Assembly: GCF_004354985.1 (NCBI RefSeq)
Contig: NZ_SMSK01000014.1
Span: forward strand, 120,373 to 184,372
Reading direction: 5' to 3'
DNA length: 64,000 bases
DNA from: Segetibacter sp. 3557_3
GTDB taxonomy: Bacteria; Bacteroidota; Bacteroidia; Chitinophagales; Chitinophagaceae
In this document: piece after piece, positions 1 to 8,318 of the stretch
Layout: every line of letters starts with the position of its first letter
How positions within the stretch are numbered: the first letter of the stretch is position 1
Made by a program: the position numbers and the translations under genes
Notes under the pieces: generated by a model
Seen by the model: only the letters and a program-made list of their open reading frames with translations
The model's database searches: none
Told to the model about the DNA's origin: nothing

Positions 1-609
1 ACATTCCCTTTTGTGATGGCTGCCGTTTCAGGGCTGATCTACTTCATTAGCATCCGGGGCCTGCGCTACCAGGCTGCATTATACTATCGCAATACCCTGA
101 AGTGGATCGGCATTCTTGCATTATTTACTTTGTACGCGTCGGGAAACTTCCATGTTGTGGTGCTCATCTGTCAGCATATCGGGCAGAGGACGCGATCAGT
201 GTATGCATTCCCGTTGCCGGGATTTTTATGGACATGGACGTTGCTCGTGCCGCTGATTTATGTTGTACTCGGAATTGCACGTAAAGACCGCACACTGCTC
301 CGGGTAGGTCTCGTACTTGCAGGGGTCGCCGTGCTTACGTTCCTCCAATACTTTCCAATAGTTACAGCTGAAGTAGCTATGCTCATTGCCGGCCTGTTCA
401 CCGTGGTATCATCATACGGGATAATGAGATACCTTCGGGTTCCCCGGAATGGATTTACATTCGATGAGGCTGATGACGAAAGCGCTGAAGGCGCAAATCT
501 TGAAGCTGTGGTTGTAGGGGAAGCGTTTGGGAACACACAAACCGTTCAAAATGATACCACCTTCGGGGGTGGAAGTTTCGGGGGAGCAGGTGCAGGCGAA
601 CGATTCTAG
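1..609 (+). CDS. C-terminal part of a multi-pass membrane protein, function unknown (5' end outside window)
   Basis: The frame is open from base 1, so the true start probably lies upstream; the first start-like codons inside the window are GTG 13 and ATG 16. The visible part has about four or five hydrophobic segments separated by short basic loops, followed by an acidic stretch and a Gly/Phe-rich tail (GGGSFGGAGAG) before the stop. Gly-rich tails of this kind end several bacterial membrane proteins, including some TPM-domain proteins, but no TPM domain is visible here. The gene ends 27 bases before an aldose epimerase gene and may share its transcript. I do not recognise the family. Confidence 0.7.
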   Translation, partial: TFPFVMAAVSGLIYFISIRGLRYQAALYYRNTLKWIGILALFTLYASGNFHVVVLICQHIGQRTRSVYAFPLPGFLWTWTLLVPLIYVVLGIARKDRTLLRVGLVLAGVAVLTFLQYFPIVTAEVAMLIAGLFTVVSSYGIMRYLRVPRNGFTFDEADDESAEGANLEAVVVGEAFGNTQTVQNDTTFGGGSFGGAGAGERF

Positions 610-636
610 CTTCGCACTCGTAGGTAAAGCAATTGC

Positions 637-1584
637 ATGCCATTCAAAACCAACATACCATCTGCATCAAATCCGGGCATCATCGTCCTCACGGATTCAG
701 CGACGGGGAGCTTTGTTGAAATCTACACATTAGGTGCTTTATTGAACCAGTATTGTGTTAAGCATGAAAGCCAACTGGTAAACGTAATTGACGGATACCA
801 TTCACCCACTGAAGCCATTACAGGAATCAAGTCGACATTCAAAAGCGCAAAACTTTCACCATTCCCCGGCCGACTCAGGAATAACAGCTATCGATTTGGT
901 GAACGTATGTATACGCTGCCATCAAACTGGGGTGGGCATGCGATCAATGGTTTGTTGTATGACCAGGAGTTTGCCATTACAGAAACCCGAAACGATGATC
1001 ACTGTGCCGTAGTCAGGTTAGCAGTGCTTTATGATGGCAATTGCGAAGGGTTTCCCTTTAGTTATAAATGCGAGGTGGAATACGAATTGCAGCCGGATAA
1101 TATGCTGAAGTTGACAACCTGCATTTACAACACGGGTGATAAGCTGCTTCCCATTGCTGATGGCTGGCACCCGTACTTTACCCTTGGCGGTAGCATTAAC
1201 GACTACCAGTTGGAGTTCCAGGGCAAGCAGTCAATCATTCTAGACCATGACCTGATACCCACGGGCGAACTGATACCTAACGACAACTTCAGCGCCATCA
1301 CCACGTTGGGAAATGTGCACCTGGATAATTCTTTTGTACTAAATTTTGCAGAATGTCAGCCAATGTGTGTAATCAGAAATCCAAAAAACAGGCTCGCCGT
1401 TGAAATACGTCCATCCCGATCTTATCCCTACCTTCATGTTTATACACCGCCACACCGGCAGAGTATTGCCATCGAAAACCTGAGTGCCGCCCCAAACACG
1501 TTTAACAATGGCATCGGTCTTCGTGTGCTGGAACCAGGTCAGTCTGGTTGCTTTACCACTACATTTGTCACCAAAACCTACTAA
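637..1584 (+). CDS. galM: Aldose 1-epimerase family protein
   Basis: Predicted cytoplasmic mutarotase interconverting alpha and beta anomers of hexoses such as galactose, which feeds the Leloir pathway. The 315-residue length and the pattern fit the GalM-like fold: an Arg-containing segment PFPGRLRNNSY near residue 79, the catalytic-type His in DGWHPYF at residue 178, and a late IAIENLS segment near residue 285 that would supply the catalytic Glu. No signal peptide. It lies 8 bases before galK, which supports a galactose role. The symbol rests on family and neighbourhood; other aldose epimerases of this superfamily act on different sugars. Confidence 0.85.
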   Translation: MPFKTNIPSASNPGIIVLTDSATGSFVEIYTLGALLNQYCVKHESQLVNVIDGYHSPTEAITGIKSTFKSAKLSPFPGRLRNNSYRFGERMYTLPSNWGGHAINGLLYDQEFAITETRNDDHCAVVRLAVLYDGNCEGFPFSYKCEVEYELQPDNMLKLTTCIYNTGDKLLPIADGWHPYFTLGGSINDYQLEFQGKQSIILDHDLIPTGELIPNDNFSAITTLGNVHLDNSFVLNFAECQPMCVIRNPKNRLAVEIRPSRSYPYLHVYTPPHRQSIAIENLSAAPNTFNNGIGLRVLEPGQSGCFTTTFVTKTY

Positions 1585-1592
1585 CAACCGCT

Positions 1593-2753
1593 ATGTCTAC
1601 ATCCTCCAACCTTGTCGTAGAAAAGTTTTATGAGCAGTATAAATCAGCCGCAAGACTGTTTTATTCCCCGGGCCGTATAAACCTCATTGGTGAGCATATT
1701 GACTACAATGCTGGTTTTGTACTTCCCGCGGCAATTGATAAGGGTATCTGGTATGCCGTTGCCCCGAATGGCACTAACTCGGCCAGGTTTTATAGCGTAG
1801 ATCTTGATGAGCATCTTGAAATCAGTCTCGACAATATTCACCCGATCGATGGCTGGCAGAACTACGTACTCGGCGTTATTGACCAGGCCCAACAAAGAGG
1901 GCTGATCATCAAAGGGTTTGACTGCGCCTTTGGCGGAAATATACCAATTGGAAGCGGTCTTTCTTCTTCTGCAGCAGTGGAGTGTGGACTGCTGACAGCC
2001 TTAAATGAAGTTTTTAGCCTTGGATTAGACCGGAAAACCATAGCACTAATGGGCCAGAAAGCTGAACATACTTTCCCAAAGGTTATGTGCGGCATCATGG
2101 ACCAGTATGCAAACATGATGGGAAAGATGAACCACGTGATCCTGCTCGACTGCCTGACGATTGAACATCGATACTTACCGCTTAGTCTTGAAGAATATTC
2201 GATCATTCTCATAAATACAAAAGTGCATCACTCGCTGGCAAGTGGCGAATACAATGTTCGGCGGCAACAATGCGAACAGGGCCTGAAAACGCTGCAATCT
2301 TTTTACCCCGATGCAAAAACATTCCGGGATATAACCCCCGAACAGGTACAGGAACACGAATCTGACCTGGGCGGCGACATCTTCAAGCGTTGCCTTTACG
2401 TTACCCAGGAAATAGCAAGGACCCAAAAGGCCGCACTTCTTTGCGAAGCCAATAACCTTGAGGGATTGGGCAAGTTGATGTATGAAACACATGAGGGTTT
2501 AAGTAAACTGTACGATGTAAGTTGTCCCGAGCTTGACTTCCTGGTTGAGCAGGCAAGAAAATACCCTGAAATCATTGGCAGCCGGGTTATGGGTGGTGGT
2601 TTCGGTGGCTGTACCATAAACCTCATCAGGAAAGAGCACTGGAATACCATAGTTGAAACGATTACTACTGAGTACAAATCCACATTTGACATCGATGCCG
2701 AAGTTTACGAAGTTGCCACAAGCGACGGCACCTACGAGGCGATTGGTGGTTAA
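1593..2753 (+). CDS. galK: Galactokinase
   Basis: GHMP-family kinase phosphorylating alpha-D-galactose to galactose-1-phosphate. The galactokinase signature GRINLIGEHIDYN is at residues 27-39, the ATP-binding GSGLSSSAA motif is in the first half, and the third GHMP motif GGGFGG is near the C terminus. The length of 386 residues is normal. The frame stays open upstream to a TTG at 1548 inside the epimerase gene, but the ATG at 1593 gives the usual N terminus, eight bases after the epimerase stop, so the two genes are probably co-transcribed. galT and galE are not in the window. Confidence 0.95.
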   Translation: MSTSSNLVVEKFYEQYKSAARLFYSPGRINLIGEHIDYNAGFVLPAAIDKGIWYAVAPNGTNSARFYSVDLDEHLEISLDNIHPIDGWQNYVLGVIDQAQQRGLIIKGFDCAFGGNIPIGSGLSSSAAVECGLLTALNEVFSLGLDRKTIALMGQKAEHTFPKVMCGIMDQYANMMGKMNHVILLDCLTIEHRYLPLSLEEYSIILINTKVHHSLASGEYNVRRQQCEQGLKTLQSFYPDAKTFRDITPEQVQEHESDLGGDIFKRCLYVTQEIARTQKAALLCEANNLEGLGKLMYETHEGLSKLYDVSCPELDFLVEQARKYPEIIGSRVMGGGFGGCTINLIRKEHWNTIVETITTEYKSTFDIDAEVYEVATSDGTYEAIGG

Positions 2754-2917
2754 CCCGTGCTACTTTTCATAAAACAGCACCCGGAAGCTCACTTCAGCAG
2801 GCATGTACCCGCGGAATGAACCAATGTGGCACAAACATGTTTAGGGTTTTGCAGCTGTCCCGCTAACTTCCAACATCCCATATTGCAGCAGATTGACCCG
2901 GCGATCAGACAATCCCT

Positions 2918-2925
2918 TATTTTTG
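2918..2925 (+). promoter_or_regulatory. Candidate Bacteroidota -7 box (TATTTTTG)
   Basis: Matches the Bacteroidota -7 consensus TAnnTTTG and ends 7 bases before the ATG at 2933. A TTG at 2893-2895 could form part of a -33 element, though its spacing of about 22 bases is slightly long. If used, the transcript would be nearly leaderless. Confidence 0.45.
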
Positions 2926-2932
2926 CGCCGTT

Positions 2933-3277
2933 ATGAATTACGCTGACGATTTACAGTCAAGGTGGTGGAAACTGGAAGCCAAAATGCTGGAGCGCTTTGG
3001 TAAAAAGCCCGACATGGAAGCCGTACTGTTCTTGATAGGTATGCAGGAAACGGGTTATATGAAGGAAAAGATTACCAAAGAAGAAAAGCAGGACCTGATG
3101 CACGTGGCGGTTTGTACAGTTATGAGCGCCAGCGGGTTTTATGAACTCGAGCGCCGCGACTCGGATGGCTGGCCACATTTCAGGCAACTAAAAGCCATCC
3201 CCGATATGAATATGATTGAGCAGGAAAACTTTCTGAAAGATCATGTATTGCTTTATTTCGAAAAAAATGAATTCTAA
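2933..3277 (+). CDS. Small conserved cytoplasmic protein of unknown function
   Basis: A 114-residue soluble, mostly alpha-helical protein with no signal peptide or transmembrane segment. It contains charged helices around the central KITKEEKQDL segment, a hydrophobic VCTVMSASGFYELE segment and a WPHF motif in the C-terminal third. It looks like a real gene because it has a promoter-like box just upstream and a normal start, and is followed 9 bases later by a cyclophilin gene. I do not recognise a named family. Confidence 0.75.
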   Translation: MNYADDLQSRWWKLEAKMLERFGKKPDMEAVLFLIGMQETGYMKEKITKEEKQDLMHVAVCTVMSASGFYELERRDSDGWPHFRQLKAIPDMNMIEQENFLKDHVLLYFEKNEF

Positions 3278-3286
3278 TAAAGAAAG

Positions 3287-4093
3287 ATGTTCCGACTTTT
3301 CATCGTTTGTTTAAGCTGCCTTGTTGCGCTGTCACCATGGGCGCAAACAAAAAAACCGCCGGTTAAGAAAACCCCGGCTCAAAAAACCACTCCCACACAA
3401 AAGAAAGGAGCTGTTAAAAAGCCCGCTGCCAAAACTCCGGTAAAGAAGCCCGTGGCAAAAAAACCGGTAAAAAAGGTAGTAACCCCATCCACTGAAAGGC
3501 TGGTAGAGATTACCACCGATATGGGTGTAATCGTTGCAAAGCTGTACGACAGCACGCCATTACACCGCGACAACTTTATCAAACTGGTTGAAACAGGGTT
3601 TTACGATAGCCTTTTGTTTCACCGCATTATTGAAGGCTTTATGATCCAGGGTGGCGACCCAAATAGTAAGCATGCGCAAGCCGGCCAGCCACTTGGGATG
3701 GGAAAAGCACCTGGTGACCGTATACCTGCTGAGTTTAATCCGGCATGCTTTCACAAAAAAGGTGCACTTGCAGCCGCCCGGGATAACAATCCTGAAAAGG
3801 CGAGCAGCAATTGCCAGTTTTACATCGTTCAGGGCAAACCTTATACTGCTGCAGAACTCGATGAAGTATTTGTTGGACGAGTTCAACCCTCCAATCCTAC
3901 GTTTCAATATACCGAGTTGCAAAAAGAAACCTATCGCACGATCGGTGGCACACCTTTTTTAGATCAGAGCTATACCGTTTTTGGCGAAGTTATAACCGGG
4001 CTGGAAATCATCGACCAGATTGCACGTTCACCAAAAGGGCCGGGCGACCGCCCCATTCAGGACATTCGTATGAAAATGAGACTACTTAATTGA
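3287..4093 (+). CDS. Secreted cyclophilin-type peptidyl-prolyl cis-trans isomerase
   Basis: Catalyses cis-trans isomerisation of X-Pro bonds. An N-terminal signal peptide (MFRLFIVCLSCLVALSPWAQ) is followed by about 45 residues of low-complexity Lys/Pro/Ala repeats, then the cyclophilin domain from about residue 70. The domain carries the FHRIIEGFMIQGGDP signature and an NCQFYIV segment. It probably acts in the periplasm or at the cell surface. The Lys-rich linker, of the PVKKP/AAKTP type and resembling histone H1 tails, is unusual for an exported isomerase and may bind an anionic surface. A short insertion between the core strands is typical of Bacteroidota members. Confidence 0.92.
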   Translation: MFRLFIVCLSCLVALSPWAQTKKPPVKKTPAQKTTPTQKKGAVKKPAAKTPVKKPVAKKPVKKVVTPSTERLVEITTDMGVIVAKLYDSTPLHRDNFIKLVETGFYDSLLFHRIIEGFMIQGGDPNSKHAQAGQPLGMGKAPGDRIPAEFNPACFHKKGALAAARDNNPEKASSNCQFYIVQGKPYTAAELDEVFVGRVQPSNPTFQYTELQKETYRTIGGTPFLDQSYTVFGEVITGLEIIDQIARSPKGPGDRPIQDIRMKMRLLN

Positions 4094-4143
4094 GTGCTTT
4101 CCTTTAATTTTATCCATATTAGTCAATTACAAAAAAGCTATAC

Positions 4144-4521
4144 ATGAACTTTCCTCCCGATCTCCGTTATACCAAAGACCACGAGTGGCTGAAACTTGAA
4201 GGAACCACGGCAACCATCGGCATTACCGATTTTGCACAAAGAGAATTGGGAGACATCGTATACGTTGATATCGACAGTACAGGCAAGTCGTTCGAAGCAG
4301 AAGCAACCTTTGGTACTGTTGAAGCTGTAAAGACCGTCAGCGATTTATTTTTGCCCGTTGCGGGAACCATCGACGAGGTTAACCCTGCTCTCGCAAACCA
4401 GCCGGAACTTGTAAACACCGATCCATATGGTGCTGGCTGGATGATACGCATGACTGTTAATGATCCCACCGATGTCGAGGCCCTCCTTGATGCCGAAGCT
4501 TATGAGGCAATTGTAGCTTAA
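4144..4521 (+). CDS. gcvH: Glycine cleavage system H protein
   Basis: Lipoyl carrier protein that shuttles the aminomethyl group between the P, T and L proteins of the glycine cleavage complex in the cytoplasm. The length of 125 residues is standard. The lipoylation site is Lys63 within GTVEAVKTVSDL, and the YTKDHEW N terminus is typical of the family. The other gcv genes are not in the window, which is common in Bacteroidota. It is preceded by a 50-base spacer after the cyclophilin gene. Confidence 0.97.
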   Translation: MNFPPDLRYTKDHEWLKLEGTTATIGITDFAQRELGDIVYVDIDSTGKSFEAEATFGTVEAVKTVSDLFLPVAGTIDEVNPALANQPELVNTDPYGAGWMIRMTVNDPTDVEALLDAEAYEAIVA

Positions 4522-4598
4522 CGCAAAACCATGATATTACATTCTTCGTATCTAGTTCACTCCATCGGCCGAAAGGCAAACACCCCACGTTCCCGCTA

Positions 4599-5141
4599 TT
4601 GAGTAATGTTATTTCATATACTGAGTCGGAATTAGTGATGTACTTGAAACAGCGGCAGGAAGATGCCTTTAGCTACCTGTATGATCACTACTCCGGGGCG
4701 CTTTATTCGATTATATTAAATATAGTCCCGGATAAAGAGCTCGCAAACGACGTATTGCAGGAGGTGTTTATTAAGATATGGAGGCAAATAGAAAGTTACG
4801 ATAATTCGAAAGGGCGGCTATTTACCTGGATGTTAAATGTTGCCAGGAACGCAAGTATCGATACAGTAAGAAGTAAAGGTTTTCAAAAGAACCAGCAAAG
4901 CAGGGAGCTAACTGAAAACATTTACGATATGGGAGGAAGCACCCAGCTGAATACAGACAAAATTGGCCTTAAGAAGCTGGTGAGCAAACTTAAAGAAGAC
5001 TATCGTATCCTGATTGAATTGTCTTATTTCCAGGGATACACACAGGATGAAATATCAAAAATGCTCCAGATTCCGCTGGGAACCGTAAAAACCCGGATGA
5101 GGAGCGCCCTAACCCAACTAAAAGAAGTTATTCAATTGTAA
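4599..5141 (+). CDS. RNA polymerase ECF-type sigma factor
   Basis: About 180-residue sigma-70 family factor of the ECF class, with region 2 (DAFSYLYDHYSGALYS, then the LANDVLQEVFIKIW segment) and region 4 with the helix-turn-helix (GYTQDEISKMLQIPLGTVKTRM). The start is taken as TTG 4599; an in-frame ATG at 4638 would remove 13 residues without touching region 2. The stop codon abuts the start of an RskA-like anti-sigma gene, so the pair is almost certainly a sigma/anti-sigma operon. The likely target is the fasciclin gene 1 kb downstream and possibly its own promoter, an inference from proximity. Confidence 0.93.
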   Translation: MSNVISYTESELVMYLKQRQEDAFSYLYDHYSGALYSIILNIVPDKELANDVLQEVFIKIWRQIESYDNSKGRLFTWMLNVARNASIDTVRSKGFQKNQQSRELTENIYDMGGSTQLNTDKIGLKKLVSKLKEDYRILIELSYFQGYTQDEISKMLQIPLGTVKTRMRSALTQLKEVIQL

Positions 5142-5972
5142 GTGGATATAAGAGCATACATACAAAGTGGAGTTATCGAGAGCTATGTGCTGGGTATTGC
5201 TACTGACGAGGAAATTACGGAAGTAAACCAACTCAGGCTAAAGTATCCCGAGGTACAAACAGCTATCGATGAATTTTCACATTCGTTAGAGCACAATGCT
5301 TTTCACGATGCAATTATGCCTCCTCCTTCAGTGAAGTTGAATATCATGAACACACTGGCCGGGGAGTTTAATAAGTCAAAAGATGATCGCGCCATCATCG
5401 TTCCGCTGCAAGACACTTCATCACAAAGGTTAACCCAACCACCAGGTTACAAAGTATGGCAATTTGCCGCTGCAGCTTCCATCATCCTTTTGTTAACCAG
5501 TGCTGCGTTTAATATCTACCTCTTCAACCGTTATTCAGATACCTCCGAGCGCTACCAGGCGTTGCTTTCTGACCGAAACACCCTTCAGGCAAACAACCAG
5601 GTTATGCAAACCAAACTGCACGACTGGCAAGCCGCCGTGAGAATGATGGCCGACTCGAACATGAACATGTTTAAAATGCCAGGCATAGAAGGCAAGCAGG
5701 ATAACATGGCCATGCTGTTTTGGGACGGACGCTCTAAAGATGTTTATGTAATGGCGAACAAACTGCCTGCCCCAATTCCAGGCAAGCAATACCAGCTCTG
5801 GGCCCTTGTAGACGGCAAACCTGTTGATGCGGGTGTACTAGACATGGAATGCCCCGGAGTATGCAAGATGAAAAATATTCAACGCGCTCAAGGTTTTGCA
5901 ATTACGCTTGAAAATGCCGGGGGAAGCCCAACTCCAACGATGAGCCAAATGTTAGTTTATACCGAAGTTTAG
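5142..5972 (+). CDS. RskA-like anti-sigma factor, single-pass membrane protein
   Basis: Starts with GTG immediately after the sigma-factor stop, so translation is probably coupled. The N-terminal cytoplasmic part (about 1-105) has the anti-sigma-K helix pattern (SGVIESYVLGIATDEEITEV). One membrane segment follows at about 107-130 (FAAAASIILLLTSAAFNIYLF), then a coiled linker and an extracytoplasmic RskA domain with the hallmark segments QYQLWALVDGKPVDAGVL and FAITLENAGGSPTPT. It should hold the upstream ECF factor inactive at the membrane until a signal triggers release or proteolysis. The signal is unknown. Confidence 0.9.
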   Translation: MDIRAYIQSGVIESYVLGIATDEEITEVNQLRLKYPEVQTAIDEFSHSLEHNAFHDAIMPPPSVKLNIMNTLAGEFNKSKDDRAIIVPLQDTSSQRLTQPPGYKVWQFAAAASIILLLTSAAFNIYLFNRYSDTSERYQALLSDRNTLQANNQVMQTKLHDWQAAVRMMADSNMNMFKMPGIEGKQDNMAMLFWDGRSKDVYVMANKLPAPIPGKQYQLWALVDGKPVDAGVLDMECPGVCKMKNIQRAQGFAITLENAGGSPTPTMSQMLVYTEV

Positions 5973-7021
5973 TAGAAGTTCACTGCGCTTGATCCGCACT
6001 TCCTCACACCCGTATAGTCCTAAACACAATCCTAACCAATTCCAGTAGTTTTCTTGTTTAATGCTTTATTCAAAAAAGCACCAAAGAAATCAAATAGTCC
6101 TGCGGATTGGACCTAACAATCCGGATCGCTATTTTAGATTATAACAGAGGGACCTGGAACAGTTCCGAAAAGCAGGTATTGCACTATATCAGGGTATAAT
6201 CCATTCCAATAAGATTTTTTTGGAGACCGGCTTTAGCAACTCCCGTCGGCATCGTTGTGTCACTCACTTGTACTTTCTGTGCCGTATTCGGCAAAAAAAT
6301 AATGTTGAGCAACTTAAATAATTGCTGATAGTAATTGTCTACACTCAGATTTACATTAATGAATTAAGGCAGTTGATTACTGCAAAAACGACGTCATTTA
6401 CTAGCGATTAATCTATTATCGTTCATAAACTGCTTAATGATTAAATAGTGCTAGAATAGCATACTAAAACCGGAGCAGCAAAAAACTCCATACCAGGTAT
6501 TATTTATACATCTGTAAATCAGGATAGGATTGACTTCAGCATAATGCATTTGTTTTTACAACATAAGTTTGCAAGCTGCATGCTTAAATACATAATAAAA
6601 CGCAATTTGAATTATTAATTAAATGAATTCAGGAAGCATTTCAAATGCGTACCCAAACACTTTCATTTGTTTAATAGATTCACTTCTTTATGGATAAATG
6701 TTTTATCACTACAAGGAGAATAAATCCATAACTATCTAAACAAATGCTATCAGTTAAATAACAACCTCCCGGTATAGCACGATCTATTATTAAACAATAC
6801 GTGATAATAAATTGTTCACGTGCAGAATTGCAATACAAATTATTTCCCGCCCTTTACCCATTTTAGTCATTCTGTTTAATCTCTTTAATCACTTAGTTAT
6901 CTAACGTTTATCACTAGCAAAAAAAAATAAAAACTTGAAAAAATATTAAAACCAATGATCACCGCGTCACGTAGATGCATAAAATCAACAATTAATAAAA
7001 ACAACTTTAATTAAACAACTC
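5973..7021. other. AT-rich intergenic region without recognisable genes
   Basis: About 1.05 kb, clearly richer in A+T than its surroundings, with no plausible coding frame on either strand. It holds one degenerate copy of a short interspersed repeat at 6248-6273 and many A/T runs just before the fasciclin gene. It may contain a long 5' untranslated region or decayed DNA. I see no RNA gene in it. Confidence 0.6.
6248..6273 (+). repeat. Degenerate copy of short interspersed repeat R1
   Basis: GGCATCGTTGTGTCACTCAC followed by TTGTAC matches the R1 consensus (core GCATCGTTGCGTCGCACTC then TTGTAC) with a few changes. Better copies are at 20885, 37631 and 63632. Confidence 0.5.
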
Positions 7022-7585
7022 ATGAAAAAAGTATTAAGATCATTTGGCGTATTATGCCTTTCTACAGTTTTATTTACCGCTGCTGTTAATGCACAGGAAA
7101 AGACAGTAATGGTTGGTGGTGCGGCAATGTATCCAAGTAAAACCATTGTCGAAAACGCTGTCAATAGTAAGGATCATACAACTTTAGTAGCTGCAGTTAA
7201 AGCGGCTGGTCTGGTAGAAACACTTAGTGGTGCCGGTCCTTTCACTGTATTCGCTCCAACAAATGCAGCTTTCGAAAAACTGCCAAAAGGAACTGTTGAA
7301 ACACTTGTTAAACCGGAAAACAAGGAAACACTTACAAAGATCCTGACCTACCATGTTGTTCCAGGTCGTATCGACAGTAAGTCTTTGGCCAAAATGATCA
7401 AAGACAATGGCGGTTCTTTCGCTGCTAAAACCGTTCAAGGTGGTACATTAACGTTTACCGCAAAAGGAAACCAGATCATGATCAAAGATGAAAATGGCGG
7501 AATGAGTAATGTAACCATCGCAGATGTGTACCAAAGCAATGGCGTAATTCACGTAGTTGATAGTGTGGAGATCCCGAAAAGCTAA
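7022..7585 (+). CDS. Secreted fasciclin (FAS1) domain protein
   Basis: A signal peptide (about residues 1-24, ending AAVNAQ) is followed by a single FAS1 domain with the two family boxes: GPFTVFAPTNAAFEKLPKG and the C-terminal ADVYQSNGVIHVVDSV. FAS1 domains mediate adhesion and are common as small exported proteins in Bacteroidota, often near ECF sigma/RskA pairs, as here. The 187-residue length is normal for a one-domain protein. An A-rich stretch precedes the start and two consecutive terminator hairpins follow the stop, so it appears to be a monocistronic, possibly highly expressed gene. Confidence 0.93.
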   Translation: MKKVLRSFGVLCLSTVLFTAAVNAQEKTVMVGGAAMYPSKTIVENAVNSKDHTTLVAAVKAAGLVETLSGAGPFTVFAPTNAAFEKLPKGTVETLVKPENKETLTKILTYHVVPGRIDSKSLAKMIKDNGGSFAAKTVQGGTLTFTAKGNQIMIKDENGGMSNVTIADVYQSNGVIHVVDSVEIPKS

Positions 7586-7606
7586 CTCTTAGCGGAGTTT
7601 TTTTTC
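7584..7606 (+). terminator. Short hairpin plus T-run overlapping the fasciclin stop
   Basis: AACTC (7584-7588) pairs with GAGTT (7595-7599) and is followed by a run of T. It is a weak five-pair stem that may assist the stronger terminator just downstream. Confidence 0.4.
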
Positions 7607-7612
7607 AGATGG

Positions 7613-7642
7613 AAAGGAGCCAGGGGTGGCTCCTTTTTTTTT
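7613..7642 (+). terminator. Rho-independent terminator of the fasciclin gene
   Basis: A nine-pair stem, AAAGGAGCC (7613-7621) with GGCTCCTTT (7628-7636), six-base loop AGGGGT, followed by more T. It excludes the GTG at 7626 as a likely start for the next gene. Confidence 0.85.
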
Positions 7643-7670
7643 ATGTTATTTTGCGCTGAAATCATCCTCA

Positions 7671-8054
7671 TTGAGAAACCTGACCGACTCGTTTGTCCCG
7701 GCAATATGCTGGTTGATTCTCTCATCTATTCTTTTTTTCATTCCCGGCGATCAACTGCCACGGGAAGAAATATTTGCACTTCCTAATTTTGATAAGCTCG
7801 TTCACAGCTTTCTTTTTTTCATACTCTGTTACCTATTTTTCCGGCCCGTACGGCATCTGGAAAACATTGCCACCCGAAAGGCACTCTACTTTAAAATCAG
7901 CCTTGCCGCAGTTTTTTACGGCCTTGTAGTTGAAGTTATTCAGAAGTATTTCGTTGTAAACAGGTCCTTCGACCTTTGGGATATTATTTTCGATACACTT
8001 GGATGTGCTTGCGCCTATTTGTGGGCCAGGAAGTACCTGGTGAAAGTTGTATAA
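7671..8054 (+). CDS. VanZ-like family membrane protein
   Basis: Small polytopic protein with four hydrophobic segments and the VanZ pattern: a first segment ending in FIPGDQLP, the conserved FDKLVHSFLFFILCYLF, and FDLWDIIFDTLGCACAYL near the C terminus. VanZ-like proteins have poorly defined roles; only the namesake is tied to teicoplanin resistance. The frame extends back to GTG 7626, but that lies inside the preceding terminator, so TTG 7671 (reading MRNLTDSF) is preferred, giving about 127 residues. No ATG is available in this frame. Confidence 0.8.
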   Translation: MRNLTDSFVPAICWLILSSILFFIPGDQLPREEIFALPNFDKLVHSFLFFILCYLFFRPVRHLENIATRKALYFKISLAAVFYGLVVEVIQKYFVVNRSFDLWDIIFDTLGCACAYLWARKYLVKVV

Positions 8055-8083
8055 AAAAATAGGCCCCGATGGAAATCGGGGCC
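8053..8083 (-). terminator. Perfect 9-bp hairpin with T-run on the minus strand
   Basis: GGCCCCGAT (8062-8070) and ATCGGGGCC (8075-8083) form a perfect stem with a GGAA loop. The A-run at 8053-8059 makes it a terminator when read on the minus strand, for the convergent beta-barrel gene ending at 8319; it overlaps the VanZ stop, and the same stem may slow plus-strand transcription. Confidence 0.7.
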
Positions 8084-8318
8084 GCAACCAAAACTAACTG
8101 CTTATGAGAAAATTTGATTACTTCTCAGTAACCGTATAAGATAGATTTCAAATTTGATGCCGGATAACTTGCAGCCGTTGTTAAAGTTTTCTATATACAA
8201 CTTTTGCTTATTTTCATCCACCGGCTCTTAAGAATTTGCAATTTCCAGGCCGAAAGGACTAAGGATTAATTAAAAATCTGTTAATGACATAGGCTGAATA
8301 TCGATAGCACAACCCTTA

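Noticed and set aside
8104..8139. Eleven-codon frame beginning ATGAGAAAA after the 8062 hairpin
   Set aside because: No downstream plus-strand gene for a leader peptide to control and no sign of conservation can be judged.
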